Assembly (NCBI RefSeq): GCF_014217565.1
Contig: NZ_CP043661.1
Span: 6,386,001-6,450,000 of the forward strand
From: Kribbella qitaiheensis
Lineage (GTDB): Bacteria; Actinomycetota; Actinomycetes; Propionibacteriales; Kribbellaceae
Direction: 5' to 3'
Length of the DNA: 64,000 nucleotides
The notes under the pieces are model-generated. The model made no database searches, was not told the DNA's origin, and saw nothing but the letters and a program-made list of their open reading frames with translations. The translations under genes were made by a program, and so were the position numbers. The number at the start of each line of letters is the position of its first letter. Within the stretch, counting starts at the first letter, position 1. Below are positions 8,677-18,600 of the stretch, piece by piece.

Positions 8677-10233
8677 CTATCGCAGGGTGCGCTGGTGAAA
8701 CAGACCGGCCACGCGATCGGGGGACACGCCCGCGAGTTTCGCCGCGATGTTCGCGCCGATCATCGCCGTGGGCAGGTTGATGTTCCCGCGGGTGATCGCC
8801 GGCATGATCGACGCGTCGGCGACGTACAGGCCGGGTACGCCGTGGACGCCACCGTCGGCGGAGACCACGGCCGCCGGATCCGACGCCGGGCCCATCTTGC
8901 AGCTGCCGGCCGGGTGGCAATAGCTCACGATTCGATCGAGTGGATCCGCTCCCTGCTGGACTCGCCGGCCAAGAATCTCGGCCAGTCCAGGTTGAGCGAC
9001 CATGCTCTCGAGGAGTTCGAGAGCCTCGGCGAGGACGACCCGGTCGTGGCCCGCGGGATCGGTGCCGTAGCGATGGTCGATCACTGGCGAACCGTCGGCG
9101 GCGAGCGTCACGGTTCCTTCCGACTGACCTCGCATCGCGCCGCCGTACAAGCTGATCGGAGGCAGACCGGGGTGGCCGCTGTTGGCGCCGGCGACCATGA
9201 AGACGTGGCCGTCGTAGGGGCCCGGGTCGCACACGCTGGAACGGAATCGTCCGATCGACTGTTCGTCCGGGCTCCAGGCGCCGAGGCTCAACTCGTCGAC
9301 GAGACCGGGCCGGCCGGCGAAGTCGAGTTGCACGCAGACGTGGTCGAGCAGATGCTTGCCCACCCCCGCCAACTCCGCCGTCACGTCGATCCCGAGCTGC
9401 TCGAGCCGAGCTGCCTCGCCAATGCCGGACCGCAGCAGCAGGGCCGGCGAGTGGTAGGCGCCTGCGGCAACGACAACCTTGTCCGAGGCAATGAACGTGG
9501 GTTGCTGGTGGGGATCGTCCGACGTTGCCACCAGTACTCCGGTGACGCGTCCTCCTTCGATGACGAGCCGCACGACCTCCGTACCGGGGAGGATCTCGAG
9601 GTTGCGGCGGTGCCTGACGCTGTCCAGGAACGCGAACGCGCTGTTCCACCGGACGCCGTCGACGATGTTCACCGGCATCGGGCCGATCCCGACAGCTGCC
9701 TCGATATGGTCCAGGTCGTCCGCGAACGGGAGGCCGACGCCTTGGCCGGCTCCCACGAAGGCCCGTTGTGGTGCGGTCAGTTCGTCCATCCCGTACCGGC
9801 GTACGCGGAAGCGATCGTGGACCCAATCGAGCAAGGGCTCGACGTCCGCTGCCGACCAGCCGTCATTGCCCCAGGTGGCCCACTCGTCGTAGTCGTAGCG
9901 CGCGCCGATCGAAGCGGTGCAGCCGTTGTGCGCCGAACAGCCGCCGAGAATGCGGGCTCTGGGCAGGTCCAGGGGTGGTGTGGCCGCCGACAGTAGTTCG
10001 TAGTCGTGGGACAGCGGGATCGAGCGTGCGTCGAGCATGTCGGCCGGCCACTGGCCTTTGCCGAAGGGGCCGTAGTCGGGTCCTGCTTCGATGAGAAGAA
10101 CAGACGTGTCACCCAAAGCAGCCAGCGTGGCGGCGCAGGCGGCTCCGCCCGAGCCTCCGCCGATCACGACGACATCCGCGTGTCTCGGAAGCTCTGCCTG
10201 GCGGGATTCCTGCTCGGGGGATGGGTTGTCCAT
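8677..10233 (-). CDS. GMC-family FAD-dependent oxidoreductase
   Basis: This 518-residue GMC flavoenzyme has a Rossmann start DVVVIGGGSGGAACAATLAA and the GMC signature region ARILGGCSAHNGCTA. FAD contacts lie around VVVAAGAYHSPALLLRSGIG. The C-terminal catalytic block is SYCHPAGSCKMGPASDP, with His, followed by LYVADASIMPAITRGNINLP. The family oxidises alcohols such as choline, glucose or polyols. An RBS, GAGGAGAG, lies six bases before the ATG. It sits between DeoR and SIS genes on the same strand. A role in oxidising the polyol or amino-alcohol moiety of the imported compound fits the neighbours. No Tat or Sec signal was seen, so it should be cytoplasmic. Confidence 0.93.
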   Translation of the reverse strand: MDNPSPEQESRQAELPRHADVVVIGGGSGGAACAATLAALGDTSVLLIEAGPDYGPFGKGQWPADMLDARSIPLSHDYELLSAATPPLDLPRARILGGCSAHNGCTASIGARYDYDEWATWGNDGWSAADVEPLLDWVHDRFRVRRYGMDELTAPQRAFVGAGQGVGLPFADDLDHIEAAVGIGPMPVNIVDGVRWNSAFAFLDSVRHRRNLEILPGTEVVRLVIEGGRVTGVLVATSDDPHQQPTFIASDKVVVAAGAYHSPALLLRSGIGEAARLEQLGIDVTAELAGVGKHLLDHVCVQLDFAGRPGLVDELSLGAWSPDEQSIGRFRSSVCDPGPYDGHVFMVAGANSGHPGLPPISLYGGAMRGQSEGTVTLAADGSPVIDHRYGTDPAGHDRVVLAEALELLESMVAQPGLAEILGRRVQQGADPLDRIVSYCHPAGSCKMGPASDPAAVVSADGGVHGVPGLYVADASIMPAITRGNINLPTAMIGANIAAKLAGVSPDRVAGLFHQRTLR

Positions 10234-10254
10234 GGTCTGCTCTCCTCGGGTGTG

Positions 10255-11010
10255 TCAGGCGATGACGAGTTCGGTCCCGGCCATCGTGAGCCGCCGGTGT
10301 TCCGCGGCATCGACTGCTGTGTCGGTCACCACTAGGTCGACGTCGGCCGGACCGCAGAGCCGGGCGAACGCCTCGCGGCCGAACTTGGATGAATCGACCG
10401 CGACAACGGTGCGTTTGGCGCTCCGCAACGCGGTTCGCTTGACGGCGGCGTCGTCGAGGTTCCATTCGGTGAAGCCGTTGATCCCCACGCCCGACGCCGT
10501 CATGACGAACTGGTCGAACCTGAAGTTGCCCAGCATCGCCTCGACCTCGGCGCCGATGACGCTGAGCTCCCCGGTGCGAACGATTCCACCGGGGACCATC
10601 ACCCTGGTAGCGCTGTCGGCTGCCAGGATCTCGACGAAGCGAAGGTTGAGGACGCAGACGGTGATGCTGCGCCCGACCAACTGCTGAGCCACCGCCAGGC
10701 CGGTCGTCCCACCGTCGAGGATGATCGTCTGACCGTCGAGCACCTGCTCGGCGACCTTCGCGGCGATGCTCTGCTTGGCCTCCACCTGCTCGCGGGCACG
10801 GAGCGCGAACGGGGGTTCGAAACTGCCTCTGGCTGTCAGCGCCAGCCCGCCCCGGGTGCGCACCGCCAGCCCTTCGGAGGCCAGTTGGTTCACGTCGCGG
10901 CGGATCGTCATCTCGGACACGTCGAACCGCTTGCTCAGTTCGCCGATCGTCAGCTCGCCGCGCGAGGTCAGTTGGTCGAGTATCTCCTGCTGCCGTGCCT
11001 TAGAGTTCAT
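10255..11010 (-). CDS. DeoR-family transcriptional regulator
   Basis: This 251-residue regulator has an N-terminal winged helix (RQQEILDQLTSRGELTIGEL, SKRFDVSEMTIRRDVNQL) with the DeoR fingerprint. A sugar-phosphate sensor domain follows (QTIILDGGTTGLAVAQQL, then TVVAVDSSKFGREAFARLCG). GGAGAGGGA lies five to six bases before the ATG. DeoR proteins usually repress catabolic operons and respond to phosphorylated sugars, which fits the SIS and kinase genes that follow. It is the second gene of the operon, so autoregulation is likely. The operator is expected ahead of the permease near 12490-12560, where an AT-rich stretch with two CAAATA direct repeats lies. Confidence 0.93.
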   Translation of the reverse strand: MNSKARQQEILDQLTSRGELTIGELSKRFDVSEMTIRRDVNQLASEGLAVRTRGGLALTARGSFEPPFALRAREQVEAKQSIAAKVAEQVLDGQTIILDGGTTGLAVAQQLVGRSITVCVLNLRFVEILAADSATRVMVPGGIVRTGELSVIGAEVEAMLGNFRFDQFVMTASGVGINGFTEWNLDDAAVKRTALRSAKRTVVAVDSSKFGREAFARLCGPADVDLVVTDTAVDAAEHRRLTMAGTELVIA

Positions 11011-11025
11011 CGATTCCCTCTCCGT

Positions 11026-12477
11026 TCAGTCGACGTCCGGGAGTTGGCCGGCTTTTGCCATCCAGCCTGTTCTCCCGGGCTTCAGATTACGGACGTAGAG
11101 AACGGTGAGGCCTGCCGCCGCGTAGGCGATCGCGAGGACGGGTGCGAGGCGGATGGGGAAGTCGGGGAGCGGGTTCAGGCTGTAGCCCGCGATGAGCAAC
11201 AGAGCGGCAGTCGAGATCACCGGTGCGACCACGTGGGCGAGCACACTGAACTCGGCCGGGAAACGGCGGCGGAAGAACCGGAAGGCCGCGATGTTCATCA
11301 GGATGAAGATCGGGATGTAGACGAAGGTCCCGGTGGCGCCGAGCAGGTTGAACAGGTTGTACGGGCCGATCGGAATCCCGACCGCCAGACAGATCCCCAG
11401 CGCGATTCCGGACTGCAGGAGCACTGCCGCCACCGGGGTCCGGTGAGTGGGATTGACCTTGGCCAGCCAGGCGGGAAGTGCGCCGGTGCGGGCGATTCCG
11501 AAGACGGTGCGGGTCGCGCTCGTCGTACAGGCGATACAGACACCGAGGCCCGAGTTCACCAAGGCGATCAGGACCACGACCGAGGCGCCGTTCCAGAGCC
11601 GGTCGGCGAGGACGAAGGCCGGAGCGGTCGGGGACGCGGCCAGTTCGTCCAGGTTGTCGGTTCCCCAGCCGATCTGGAGGCCCCAGGCGGTGACGACGTA
11701 GAAGGCGCCGATGAGGATCAGCGAGCCGAAGATCGCCAGCGGAATGATCCGGCGCGGATCTTTGGACTCCTCGCCGACGACGGCCGCGCTCTCGAACCCG
11801 GTGAAGGCGAAGATCGACAAGACGATGGCGAGGAAGAACCCTGAACCGTCGGTGATGTTGGCAGGGTTGAAGCCGCTCATGTTCACGCCCCCCGGTCCGG
11901 GATTCGCCAGCCCCGTGAAGGCGAGCCCCAGCCCGACCAGCATCTCGAAGCACGTCATCACCACCAGGAACCTGATCGAGATCGAGATACCTCGGTAGGC
12001 GCAGGCGAAGCAGACCGCCAGGATCGCCGTGGAGTAGATCCACCAGGGGATACCGATGCCGTACTTGCCGTCGAGCTCGTCGTGGATGATCGCGCCGGTG
12101 AAGGATGCGAGTGCCGCGGGAACGACGGTCACCATCAGCGCGTACAGCCAGCCGGTCATGAACCCGGCTTTGGGGCCGATACCGGCGGAGATGTAGGTGT
12201 AGAAGCCGCCCGCCGACGGCAGATGCCGGGCCAGGCCGAGCATCGGGACGGCGATCGTCAGACAGACCAGGAACGCCGCGAGATAGGTCAGCGGAGCGGC
12301 CACGCCGGCGTGACTGGTGGTGAAAGCGATCGTGTAGAAGATGCCCAGCGTCGGCGAGATCTGCGCGATGGACTGCATCAACGCACCGGGCAGCCCGATC
12401 GCATCCCGCTTCAGTTGGACGTCTTCTGCTGGGTGGCTCGGAACACGTACGCCCTGAGCAGGAGCCGAATCCGCCAT
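11026..12477 (-). CDS. APC-superfamily amino acid/polyamine permease
   Basis: This 483-residue protein has about 12 hydrophobic helices and the APC opening pattern LKRDAIGLPGALMQSIAQIS, with GTP-binding-unrelated glycine-rich TM1 region PTLGIFYTIAF. A conserved internal segment reads FTGFESAAVVGEESKDPRRI, diagnostic of APC family members. The SD GGAGGA precedes the ATG by six bases. It is the first gene of a five-gene minus-strand operon and so presumably imports the substrate. An APC carrier rather than a sugar ABC system implies an amino-containing compound, such as an amino acid, amine or glycated amino acid. Confidence 0.92.
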   Translation of the reverse strand: MADSAPAQGVRVPSHPAEDVQLKRDAIGLPGALMQSIAQISPTLGIFYTIAFTTSHAGVAAPLTYLAAFLVCLTIAVPMLGLARHLPSAGGFYTYISAGIGPKAGFMTGWLYALMVTVVPAALASFTGAIIHDELDGKYGIGIPWWIYSTAILAVCFACAYRGISISIRFLVVMTCFEMLVGLGLAFTGLANPGPGGVNMSGFNPANITDGSGFFLAIVLSIFAFTGFESAAVVGEESKDPRRIIPLAIFGSLILIGAFYVVTAWGLQIGWGTDNLDELAASPTAPAFVLADRLWNGASVVVLIALVNSGLGVCIACTTSATRTVFGIARTGALPAWLAKVNPTHRTPVAAVLLQSGIALGICLAVGIPIGPYNLFNLLGATGTFVYIPIFILMNIAAFRFFRRRFPAEFSVLAHVVAPVISTAALLLIAGYSLNPLPDFPIRLAPVLAIAYAAAGLTVLYVRNLKPGRTGWMAKAGQLPDVD

Positions 12478-12756
12478 TTTGGTCCTCCGATGAGCATTCG
12501 ATCCCCGAGCTGGTTCACACTCTATTTGAGAGTTTTAACATATTTGATGTCCAGTTGTCACCTACTGGAACAGGATTCCGCACAGATTGAGAGGTGCTCT
12601 TTTCGGACTCGGCCCAAGGTGCACGAGTCCCAGCGAAGGCTGAGGCGGTCGGAGAGTCGAGAGTTGAGACCCTTGTCAGAAATCGGACGGGGGGCTTCTG
12701 GTGCAAGCCGGCACTGCCGATCGAGTAGGCACCGCCGACGGGATCGGCAAGCGGGC

Positions 12757-13005
12757 ATGAGGTTCGGAGAGCTTCTGCTTCGTCATCGACGAGCGGCACG
12801 GCTGACCCAGGCGGCTCTGGCCGAAACCTCGGGGATCAGCATACGGGCGTTGCGAGATCTGGAGAATGGTCGCGCTCAGGGGGCTTGGCAGCACTCGGCA
12901 ACGATCGTGGTTGTCGGCCAGCCCGGTGTCGGCAAGACGACCCTGGCGGTCTTCGCTGCGGACCGGTCGCAAACCTCAACCCCAGCAAGGGGGGGCGGTT
13001 TCTAG
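12757..13005 (+). pseudogene. XRE-HTH/NB-ARC regulator, internally deleted and truncated by IS30
   Basis: The 82 codons open with an XRE-type helix-turn-helix typical of actinobacterial AfsR-like regulators (MRFGELLLRHRRAARLTQAA, then LAETSGISIRALRDLENGRA). They jump directly to a Walker A loop, IVVVGQPGVGKTTLAVFAA, which in intact relatives lies over 100 residues later. Coding ends four residues after a low-complexity stretch at the left inverted repeat of the IS30 element. So one in-frame internal deletion and one truncation are visible. The rest of the gene is not found on the far side of the IS30 element, which rules out a simple insertion. Confidence 0.72.
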
Positions 13006-14593
13006 GGGTCGTTGCAACACCGTGTTGGTTTCTAGGTAGTGAGTAGATCACGTAAGCGCTCGGCTGGGGTGTCCCAGCCGAGCGTTTTGCGTGGTCGTTG
13101 GTTGAGTTCTTGGGCGACGTGTTCGAGGTCTTCGGGTCCGTGGACGGACAGGTCGGTGCCTTTGGGGAAGTACTGGCGGAGCAGCCCGTTGGTGTTCTCG
13201 TTGGTGCCGCGCTGCCAGGGCGAGTGCGGGTCGCAGAAGTAGACGGCCATGTCGGTAGCGATGGAGAACTGTTTGTGGCGCGCCATCTCGCAGCCTTGGT
13301 CCCAGGTCAGTGAACCGCGCAGATGCTCGGGCAGGGTCTGCATCGCTTTGATGAGGCCGTCACGGACCGGTTCGGCCTCGTGGCTGCCGGGCAGGTGAAC
13401 CAGCAGCGTGTAGCGGGTAGTGCGTTCGACCAGGGTCGCGATCGCGGACCGGTTGCCCTCGCCCATGATCAGGTCGCCTTCCCAGTGACCAGGGACCGCG
13501 CGGTCTTCGACCTCGGCAGGGCGCTCAGAGATCATGATCATCTCGTCGACGAACCGGTGCTGGCGCTGGCCTGGTTGGCGTTGGGGTTTGCGGCGGGTCC
13601 GGCCGGTCCGCAACGCTGTCTGAACTTCGCGTTTCAGGCCGCCGCGGGCCTGGAAGTAGAGCGCCTGGTAGATCGTTTCGTGGCTCACACGCATGCTCTC
13701 GTCGTCGGGGAAGTCTTTGACGAGCCTGTGCGAGATCTGTTCTGGTGACAACTTCGTCTCCAAGCCCTGCTCGACCCGCTCCCGTAGTACCGGATCAACG
13801 GCCAGCTTGGAGGTCTTGGGCCGGGCCCTGGCCGACGCGGCGTCACGGTGGGCCTGGTGCGGCAGGTAGATGCCCTCGACGCTGTGCGCGCGGATCTCGC
13901 GGCAGATCGTGGACTTGTGCTTGCCGATACCGGCCGCGATCGCGGTCAACGTGTGCTTGTTGACCAGCCCGTCAGCGATCGCCAGCCGATCGTCCAACGA
14001 CAGGTAACGGTCACTGATCACAGCATCAGCCGGTCGGGTCATGGAAATGAAGTACCGGGTTCCGGTGCCGTAGTCCACGACCATCCCATCCGGACGGACC
14101 CGCGTGTTGCCCACCTTGCGGACCCCTCGACGCCAGTCCCGCCCGGTGCGCACGTTCACGCCCACCTCGCCGGCCGCACGAGTGATCGACCAGCCCGCCT
14201 CAACCAGCTCTGCGAACCGCGCCTTGGCCCGCGCCTTGCCATACCCAGCCTTCGCCGCGCCGACCAGCCCGGCCGCGACCAGGATCCGCCGGGCAGCGTC
14301 ATGACTCAACCCGCCGGCGATCGCGGCCCGGTTGATACTCCCCGACCGGCCGAACACCGCCACCACCTGGCCACGCAACTCCTCGGTGATCACGGTCTTC
14401 CTGCCCCGTCCACGCCCCAGAGCCCGCAACATCTCATACCCACGACCACGCGTGATCTCCAACGACCCACACGCCGCAGCTACTCCCACACCCGCATCCA
14501 CCAACCGCAACAACGCCTCACCGTGACGCTCAAGGTCCTCCACAAACAACATGGCCGCCGCAACTCCTCAGATCGAGGTGTTGCGACGACCAC
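13005..14593 (-). mobile_element. IS30-family insertion sequence, complete
   Basis: The 1.59-kb element is bounded by imperfect 17-bp inverted repeats: GGGGTCGTTGCAACACC at 13005-13021 and, read inward from the other end, GTGGTCGTCGCAACACC at 14593-14577 (15 of 17 match). It contains one long transposase gene on the minus strand. I cannot identify a convincing target duplication. Unlike the other insertion sequences in this window it looks intact and potentially active. Confidence 0.85.
13032..14552 (-). CDS. IS30-family transposase
   Basis: This 506-residue transposase is complete. An N-terminal helix-turn-helix region contains ITRAAGEVGVNVRTGRDWRR. The IS30 HTH is YLSLDDRLAIADGLVNKHTL, then TAIAAGIGKHKSTICREI, followed by SPEQISHRLVKDFPDDESMR and VSHETIYQALY. 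The DDE domain shows GHWEGDLIMGEGNRSAIATL (first Asp), LTWDQGCEMARH (second Asp) and CDPHSPWQRGTNENTNGLLR (Glu), all three catalytic residues present. Its longer N-terminus, about 100 residues beyond minimal IS30, is seen in actinobacterial members of the family. Confidence 0.95.
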   Translation of the reverse strand: MLFVEDLERHGEALLRLVDAGVGVAAACGSLEITRGRGYEMLRALGRGRGRKTVITEELRGQVVAVFGRSGSINRAAIAGGLSHDAARRILVAAGLVGAAKAGYGKARAKARFAELVEAGWSITRAAGEVGVNVRTGRDWRRGVRKVGNTRVRPDGMVVDYGTGTRYFISMTRPADAVISDRYLSLDDRLAIADGLVNKHTLTAIAAGIGKHKSTICREIRAHSVEGIYLPHQAHRDAASARARPKTSKLAVDPVLRERVEQGLETKLSPEQISHRLVKDFPDDESMRVSHETIYQALYFQARGGLKREVQTALRTGRTRRKPQRQPGQRQHRFVDEMIMISERPAEVEDRAVPGHWEGDLIMGEGNRSAIATLVERTTRYTLLVHLPGSHEAEPVRDGLIKAMQTLPEHLRGSLTWDQGCEMARHKQFSIATDMAVYFCDPHSPWQRGTNENTNGLLRQYFPKGTDLSVHGPEDLEHVAQELNQRPRKTLGWDTPAERLRDLLTT

Positions 14594-14667
14594 GTGAACC
14601 CGCCGGGGTGCGGGTGGCGAAGCCCCCGCTCGCGCGGAGCGAAGCGACCGCGCACCAAATGACGAGG

Positions 14668-14703
14668 CCGACTGATGTCTGCGCTTTCCGCAGACACAGT
14701 CGG
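14668..14703 (-). terminator. Hairpin downstream of tRNA-His
   Basis: CCGACT/AGTCGG and TGTCTGCG/CGCAGACA pair across a short CTTTC loop region with one internal mismatch. The hairpin starts nine bases after the tRNA 3' end in its direction of transcription. No strong T-tract follows, as is common in high-GC terminators. A second hairpin (14632-14653, GCGCGG/CCGCGC arms) lies further on. Confidence 0.7.
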
Positions 14704-14711
14704 CCAATTCG

Positions 14712-14785
14712 GGTGAGTAACGGGACTTGAACCCGCGGCCCCCTGGACCACAACCAGGTGCTCTACCAGCTGAGCTATACCCACC
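14712..14785 (-). tRNA. tRNA-His (GTG)
   Basis: The minus strand folds as a full cloverleaf. The 7-bp acceptor stem is GTGGGTA/TACTCAC, preceded by the extra G at position -1 that pairs with discriminator C, the tRNA-His identity pair. The D-arm is GCTCAGCTGGTAGAGC. The anticodon stem CCTGG/CCAGG holds loop TTGTGGT with anticodon GTG, and the T-loop is GGTTCAAGTCC. CCA is not encoded. Confidence 0.95.
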
Positions 14786-14843
14786 ATGTTTCGGTACTGC
14801 TACCGCCCTGACTGCAACGGCTCGGTAATCATAGCGACGATCG

Positions 14844-15452
14844 TCAGTTCCCTGAAATCGGCCCCGAGATGGCGCTGGCGGCGGCCTTCGCGGTGTCGGT
14901 GTCGGGGCCTGGCTGGGGCACGAACACGGTCTGCCGGTAGTACCGCAGCTCCGCGATGCTCTCGGTGATGTCGGCCAGCGCGCGGTGGTTGCCGTTCTTG
15001 GCGGGGGTCGCGTAGTAGACGCGCGGGTACCACCGGCGGACGAGTTCCTTGATCGAGCTGACGTCGACGTTGCGGTAGTGCAGGTGGGACTCGACCTTCG
15101 GCATGTCCCGGACCAGGAAGGTGCGGTCCGTGCCGACCGAGTTGCCGGCCAGCGCGGCCTTGCGCGGGTCGGCCACGTAGCCGGAGATGAAGTCGAGCAC
15201 CTGCTGCTCGGCGTCGGCCAGCTCGATGCCGTGCTCCAGTTCGGCCAGCAGGCCGGAGCCGGTGTGCATGTCGCGGACGAATTCGCCCATCTGTTCCAGT
15301 GCCGCCGGGGGCGGTGCGATCACCAGGTCGATCCCTTCGCCGAGCACGTTCAATTCGTAGTCGGTCACCAGGACCGCCACCTCGATCAAGGCGTCCGCCA
15401 CCAGATCGAGTCCGGTCATCTCACAGTCGATCCACACCAGCCGGTCGTTCAT
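14844..15452 (-). CDS. orn: Oligoribonuclease (3'-5' DEDDh exonuclease)
   Basis: This 202-residue protein is the DnaQ-fold oligoribonuclease that degrades 2-5-nt RNA fragments to mononucleotides, and pGpG. Exo I is LVWIDCEMTGLD (first Asp and Glu). Exo II contains LAGNSVGTDRTFLVRDMPKV. Exo III is KNGNHRALADITESIAELRY, with His and the last Asp. The start is the ATG at 15452 because MNDRLVWIDCE is the family N-terminus. A longer in-frame reading adds an arginine-rich leader unlike the family. It sits next to tRNA-His on the same strand, a common actinobacterial arrangement. Confidence 0.96.
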   Translation of the reverse strand: MNDRLVWIDCEMTGLDLVADALIEVAVLVTDYELNVLGEGIDLVIAPPPAALEQMGEFVRDMHTGSGLLAELEHGIELADAEQQVLDFISGYVADPRKAALAGNSVGTDRTFLVRDMPKVESHLHYRNVDVSSIKELVRRWYPRVYYATPAKNGNHRALADITESIAELRYYRQTVFVPQPGPDTDTAKAAASAISGPISGN

Positions 15453-15630
15453 GGGCACCCACCTTACGGCGACACGCCGACACGCTCGCACGCGGCAGCC
15501 TCAACAGCCGGGCGTGGCGCACCGTGGGATCAGCGGCGACACTGTTGCAGACCGGCTACTCACGGTGCTGTTGTATCTGAAGCCCCTGTCGCGACACTAA
15601 TCTGCCGACAGGGGATAGGAAGGTGACCAG

Positions 15631-18600
15631 ATGCCTGGGGACGGGGCGACTCTGCAGGGGACTGTCGCGCGGCCGCGCCTGCTCGCGCTGCTCGACGAGG
15701 GTGCGCAGCGGCGGCTGGTGACGGTTGTCGCCGACGCCGGGTTCGGCAAGTCCACCCTGCTCGGTTCCTGGGCAGCCGGACGCCCTTGCGCCTGGCACAC
15801 CGTGCGCGCCGAGGACCGCTCCCTCGTTGCCATGGTCACCGCGCTGGCGGAGGCTCTCCGGCGCCAGGTCCCGGCGCTGTCCGCAGTGCTGGCCGAGCTC
15901 CAAGGGCCTCGCGGGCCCGACGCGGACGCGGAGCAGGAGACCAGGGCACTCGCGTACGCCGCTGTGCTGGCTGAGGCGCTCGAGCAGAACCTGAACGACG
16001 ACCTCGTGCTCGTCCTGGACGACCTCCACGAACTCCACGTGCACGACCCCGCAGCCAAGTTGATCGAGGGGCTGGTCCGGGTCGCGCCGTCGTCGCTGCA
16101 CCTCGTGGTGGCTTCCCGTACTGCGATGCCGTTCGGGATCGACCGCCTGCGGGGGCGCGGCCAGGTGCTCGAGATCGACGCGACCGCGGTGGCGTTCACC
16201 GTGCCCGAGACTGCCGAGGTGCTCCACGCAGTACTGGGTGAAGGCGTCGAGGAGCTCGCAGAGCCGCTCCAAGCCGCAGTGCAGGGGTGGCCTGCGGCTA
16301 CGCGCCTTGCAGTGGAGGCTTTGCGGACTGTGCCGGCCGCCGAGCGCTCGATCCGCTTGAGGCGCGCGCTGCGTTCGGACGGGCCGCTGTACGACTACCT
16401 GGCCGAGGAGGTCTTCTCTGTCGAGCCTCCTTCCGTACGTCGACTGGTGGCCGCCGTCGCAGTGCTGCCCCGGTTCGGTGCCGAGCTGTGCCAGGCCATC
16501 GGTCTCATCGACAGCGCCGAAACCCTTCAACAGCTTCGTACGAGAGGCCTGCTCGTCTCTGCCGGCGAAGCGGATGGGTACGAGCTCAACCCGCTGGTCC
16601 GCGACTTCGCCACCGACCGGTTGGCCACTGACGACGCGGAGATCACCGAGCTGACCCTGCAGGCAGGCAACTGGTTCGAGTCGGTCGGGGATCACCGGGA
16701 CGCGCTCGCGTGCTACCAGGCAGCTGACCCGGCGCAAGCGGCTCGCATGCTGGCCGAGCGCGGGCACGCGATGGTTTCTGGCGGCCTGGCCGAGATGGTG
16801 GTCGCTGCTGTCACCATGCTGCCGCAGGAGCTGCGGGACGGCGCGATGGACCAACTGGAAGGCGAAGCCAGACAGGTCCTGGGTGACTGGCAAGGTGCCG
16901 AGGACTGCTTCGACCGGATCATCGAGCCCGACGGTGAGATCCCGGTTGCCATCGCCTGGCGGCTGGGGCTGATCCATCACCTGCGCGGCCGGACCGATGT
17001 CGCCATCGCCACCTACCGGCGGGGCAGGATCGACGGCGGGCAGCCGACTGACGAGGCCCTGCTGCAGGCGTGGTGGGCCGGCGCGCACTGGTTGCGTGGC
17101 GAGTTCGACGACTGCCGCAAGCTCATCGAAGCAGCTCACCAGGCAGCCAAGGTGTCTCGTGACGACCGTGCGCTGGCGATCGTCCACACGGTGCTTGCCA
17201 TGTTGGCCGCTGTCGACAGCGACCCACGCGGCAACGCCTCCCATTACCTACGGGCCTTGGACCATGCAGAGCGCGCCGGCGACCTACTGCAGTCGATCCG
17301 CATCCGGGTGAACCGCGGATCCCATCACATCGCCGAAGGGGACTACACGCTTGGTCTGGAGGAGCTGGACCGTGCACTGGAGCTAGCGGACCGCGCGGGC
17401 TTCGCCGTGTTCCGCGCACTGGCTCTGAACAATCGCGGTGAGGCACTGCTGAGGCTAGGCCGGCTGGACGAGGCTATCGGTGAGCTGGAAGGTTCTCGGG
17501 CGCTCTACCAGAAGCTGGAATCCAAGCGGGTCGCGCAACCTCTGTCTGTCCTGGGCGAGGTGTACCGCGAGCGTGGCGACCGTGCCATGGCCAGAGCCTG
17601 CTTCGAAGAGGCAATCACGATGGCCGACGACACCAAGGACATGCAGTCGCTGGTGCCGTCCCTGGCGGGGCTGGCGCGAGTGCTGGCAGGGGAGGAGCCC
17701 GAGAGAGCAGCAGAGCTGGCCGAGATCGCCAAGCAGGCGGTCGCTTACGGGCCGGTGCTCGGTCAGTCCAGCGCACTGGTTGCCCTGGGCTGGGTGAGCT
17801 TGCATGCAGGCGACATGGGCGAGGCGGCAGCCGCTGCGGAGCAAGCAGCCGCTCTCTGTCGCAAGCGACGTGACCGGGCCGGCCTGGCCGATGCTCTGGA
17901 GCTCCTCGCAGCAGCAGACGGCGGCGCCGAGCCGCTGCACGAAGTACTGAACATCCGTACTGAGCTTGGGGATCCGCTAGGGCAGGCGCGGGCCGAGTTG
18001 ATGCTGTCCCGGCGGACGCACGGTCCCGAGGCGCGGGACTTGGCTCTGCGTGCCCACAAGCAGTTCCTCGCCGCAGGAGCGACCCGCTACGCCGCAGCAG
18101 CTCTGGCTGCCGGTGAAGAGACAGGCCCCGCTCCGGTGCGCATCGAGTGCCTTGGCGGTTTCCGCGTACTGCGTGCAGGCAAGCCCGTGCAGCTGGGTGA
18201 GTGGCCGTCCAAGAAGGCCCGTGACCTGCTGAAGATCCTTGTGGCTCGTCGCTGCCGGCCAGTTGCTCGCGTGCAACTGCTCGACCTGCTCTGGCCCGAC
18301 CAGGGTGAGTCGGTCGCGTCGCCGCGGTTGTCGGTGGCGCTGTCGACCGTGCGCTCCGTGCTGGACCCCGGCAAGTCGTACGGCGCAGATCACTTCATCG
18401 GCGCCGACCGCGCGACCATCTGGCTGGACGGCGAGCGGACTGCCGTCGACGTAGAGGGCTTCTTGCGGGATGCGCGAGCCGGGCTCGACAGCAACGAGCT
18501 GGCTCTGTGCCGCGCGGCAGAGGCGTCGTACAGCGGCGACTTCCTCGAAGAGGACGTGTACGCCGACTGGGCGGCGGGGATGCGCGAGGAAGCCCGTGCC

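Noticed and set aside
15556..17244. Long open frame antisense to the SARP-type regulator
   Set aside because: High GC leaves the complementary frames open. The translation is rich in Arg, Gly, His and Gln with no family motif, while the plus-strand regulator is clearly coding.
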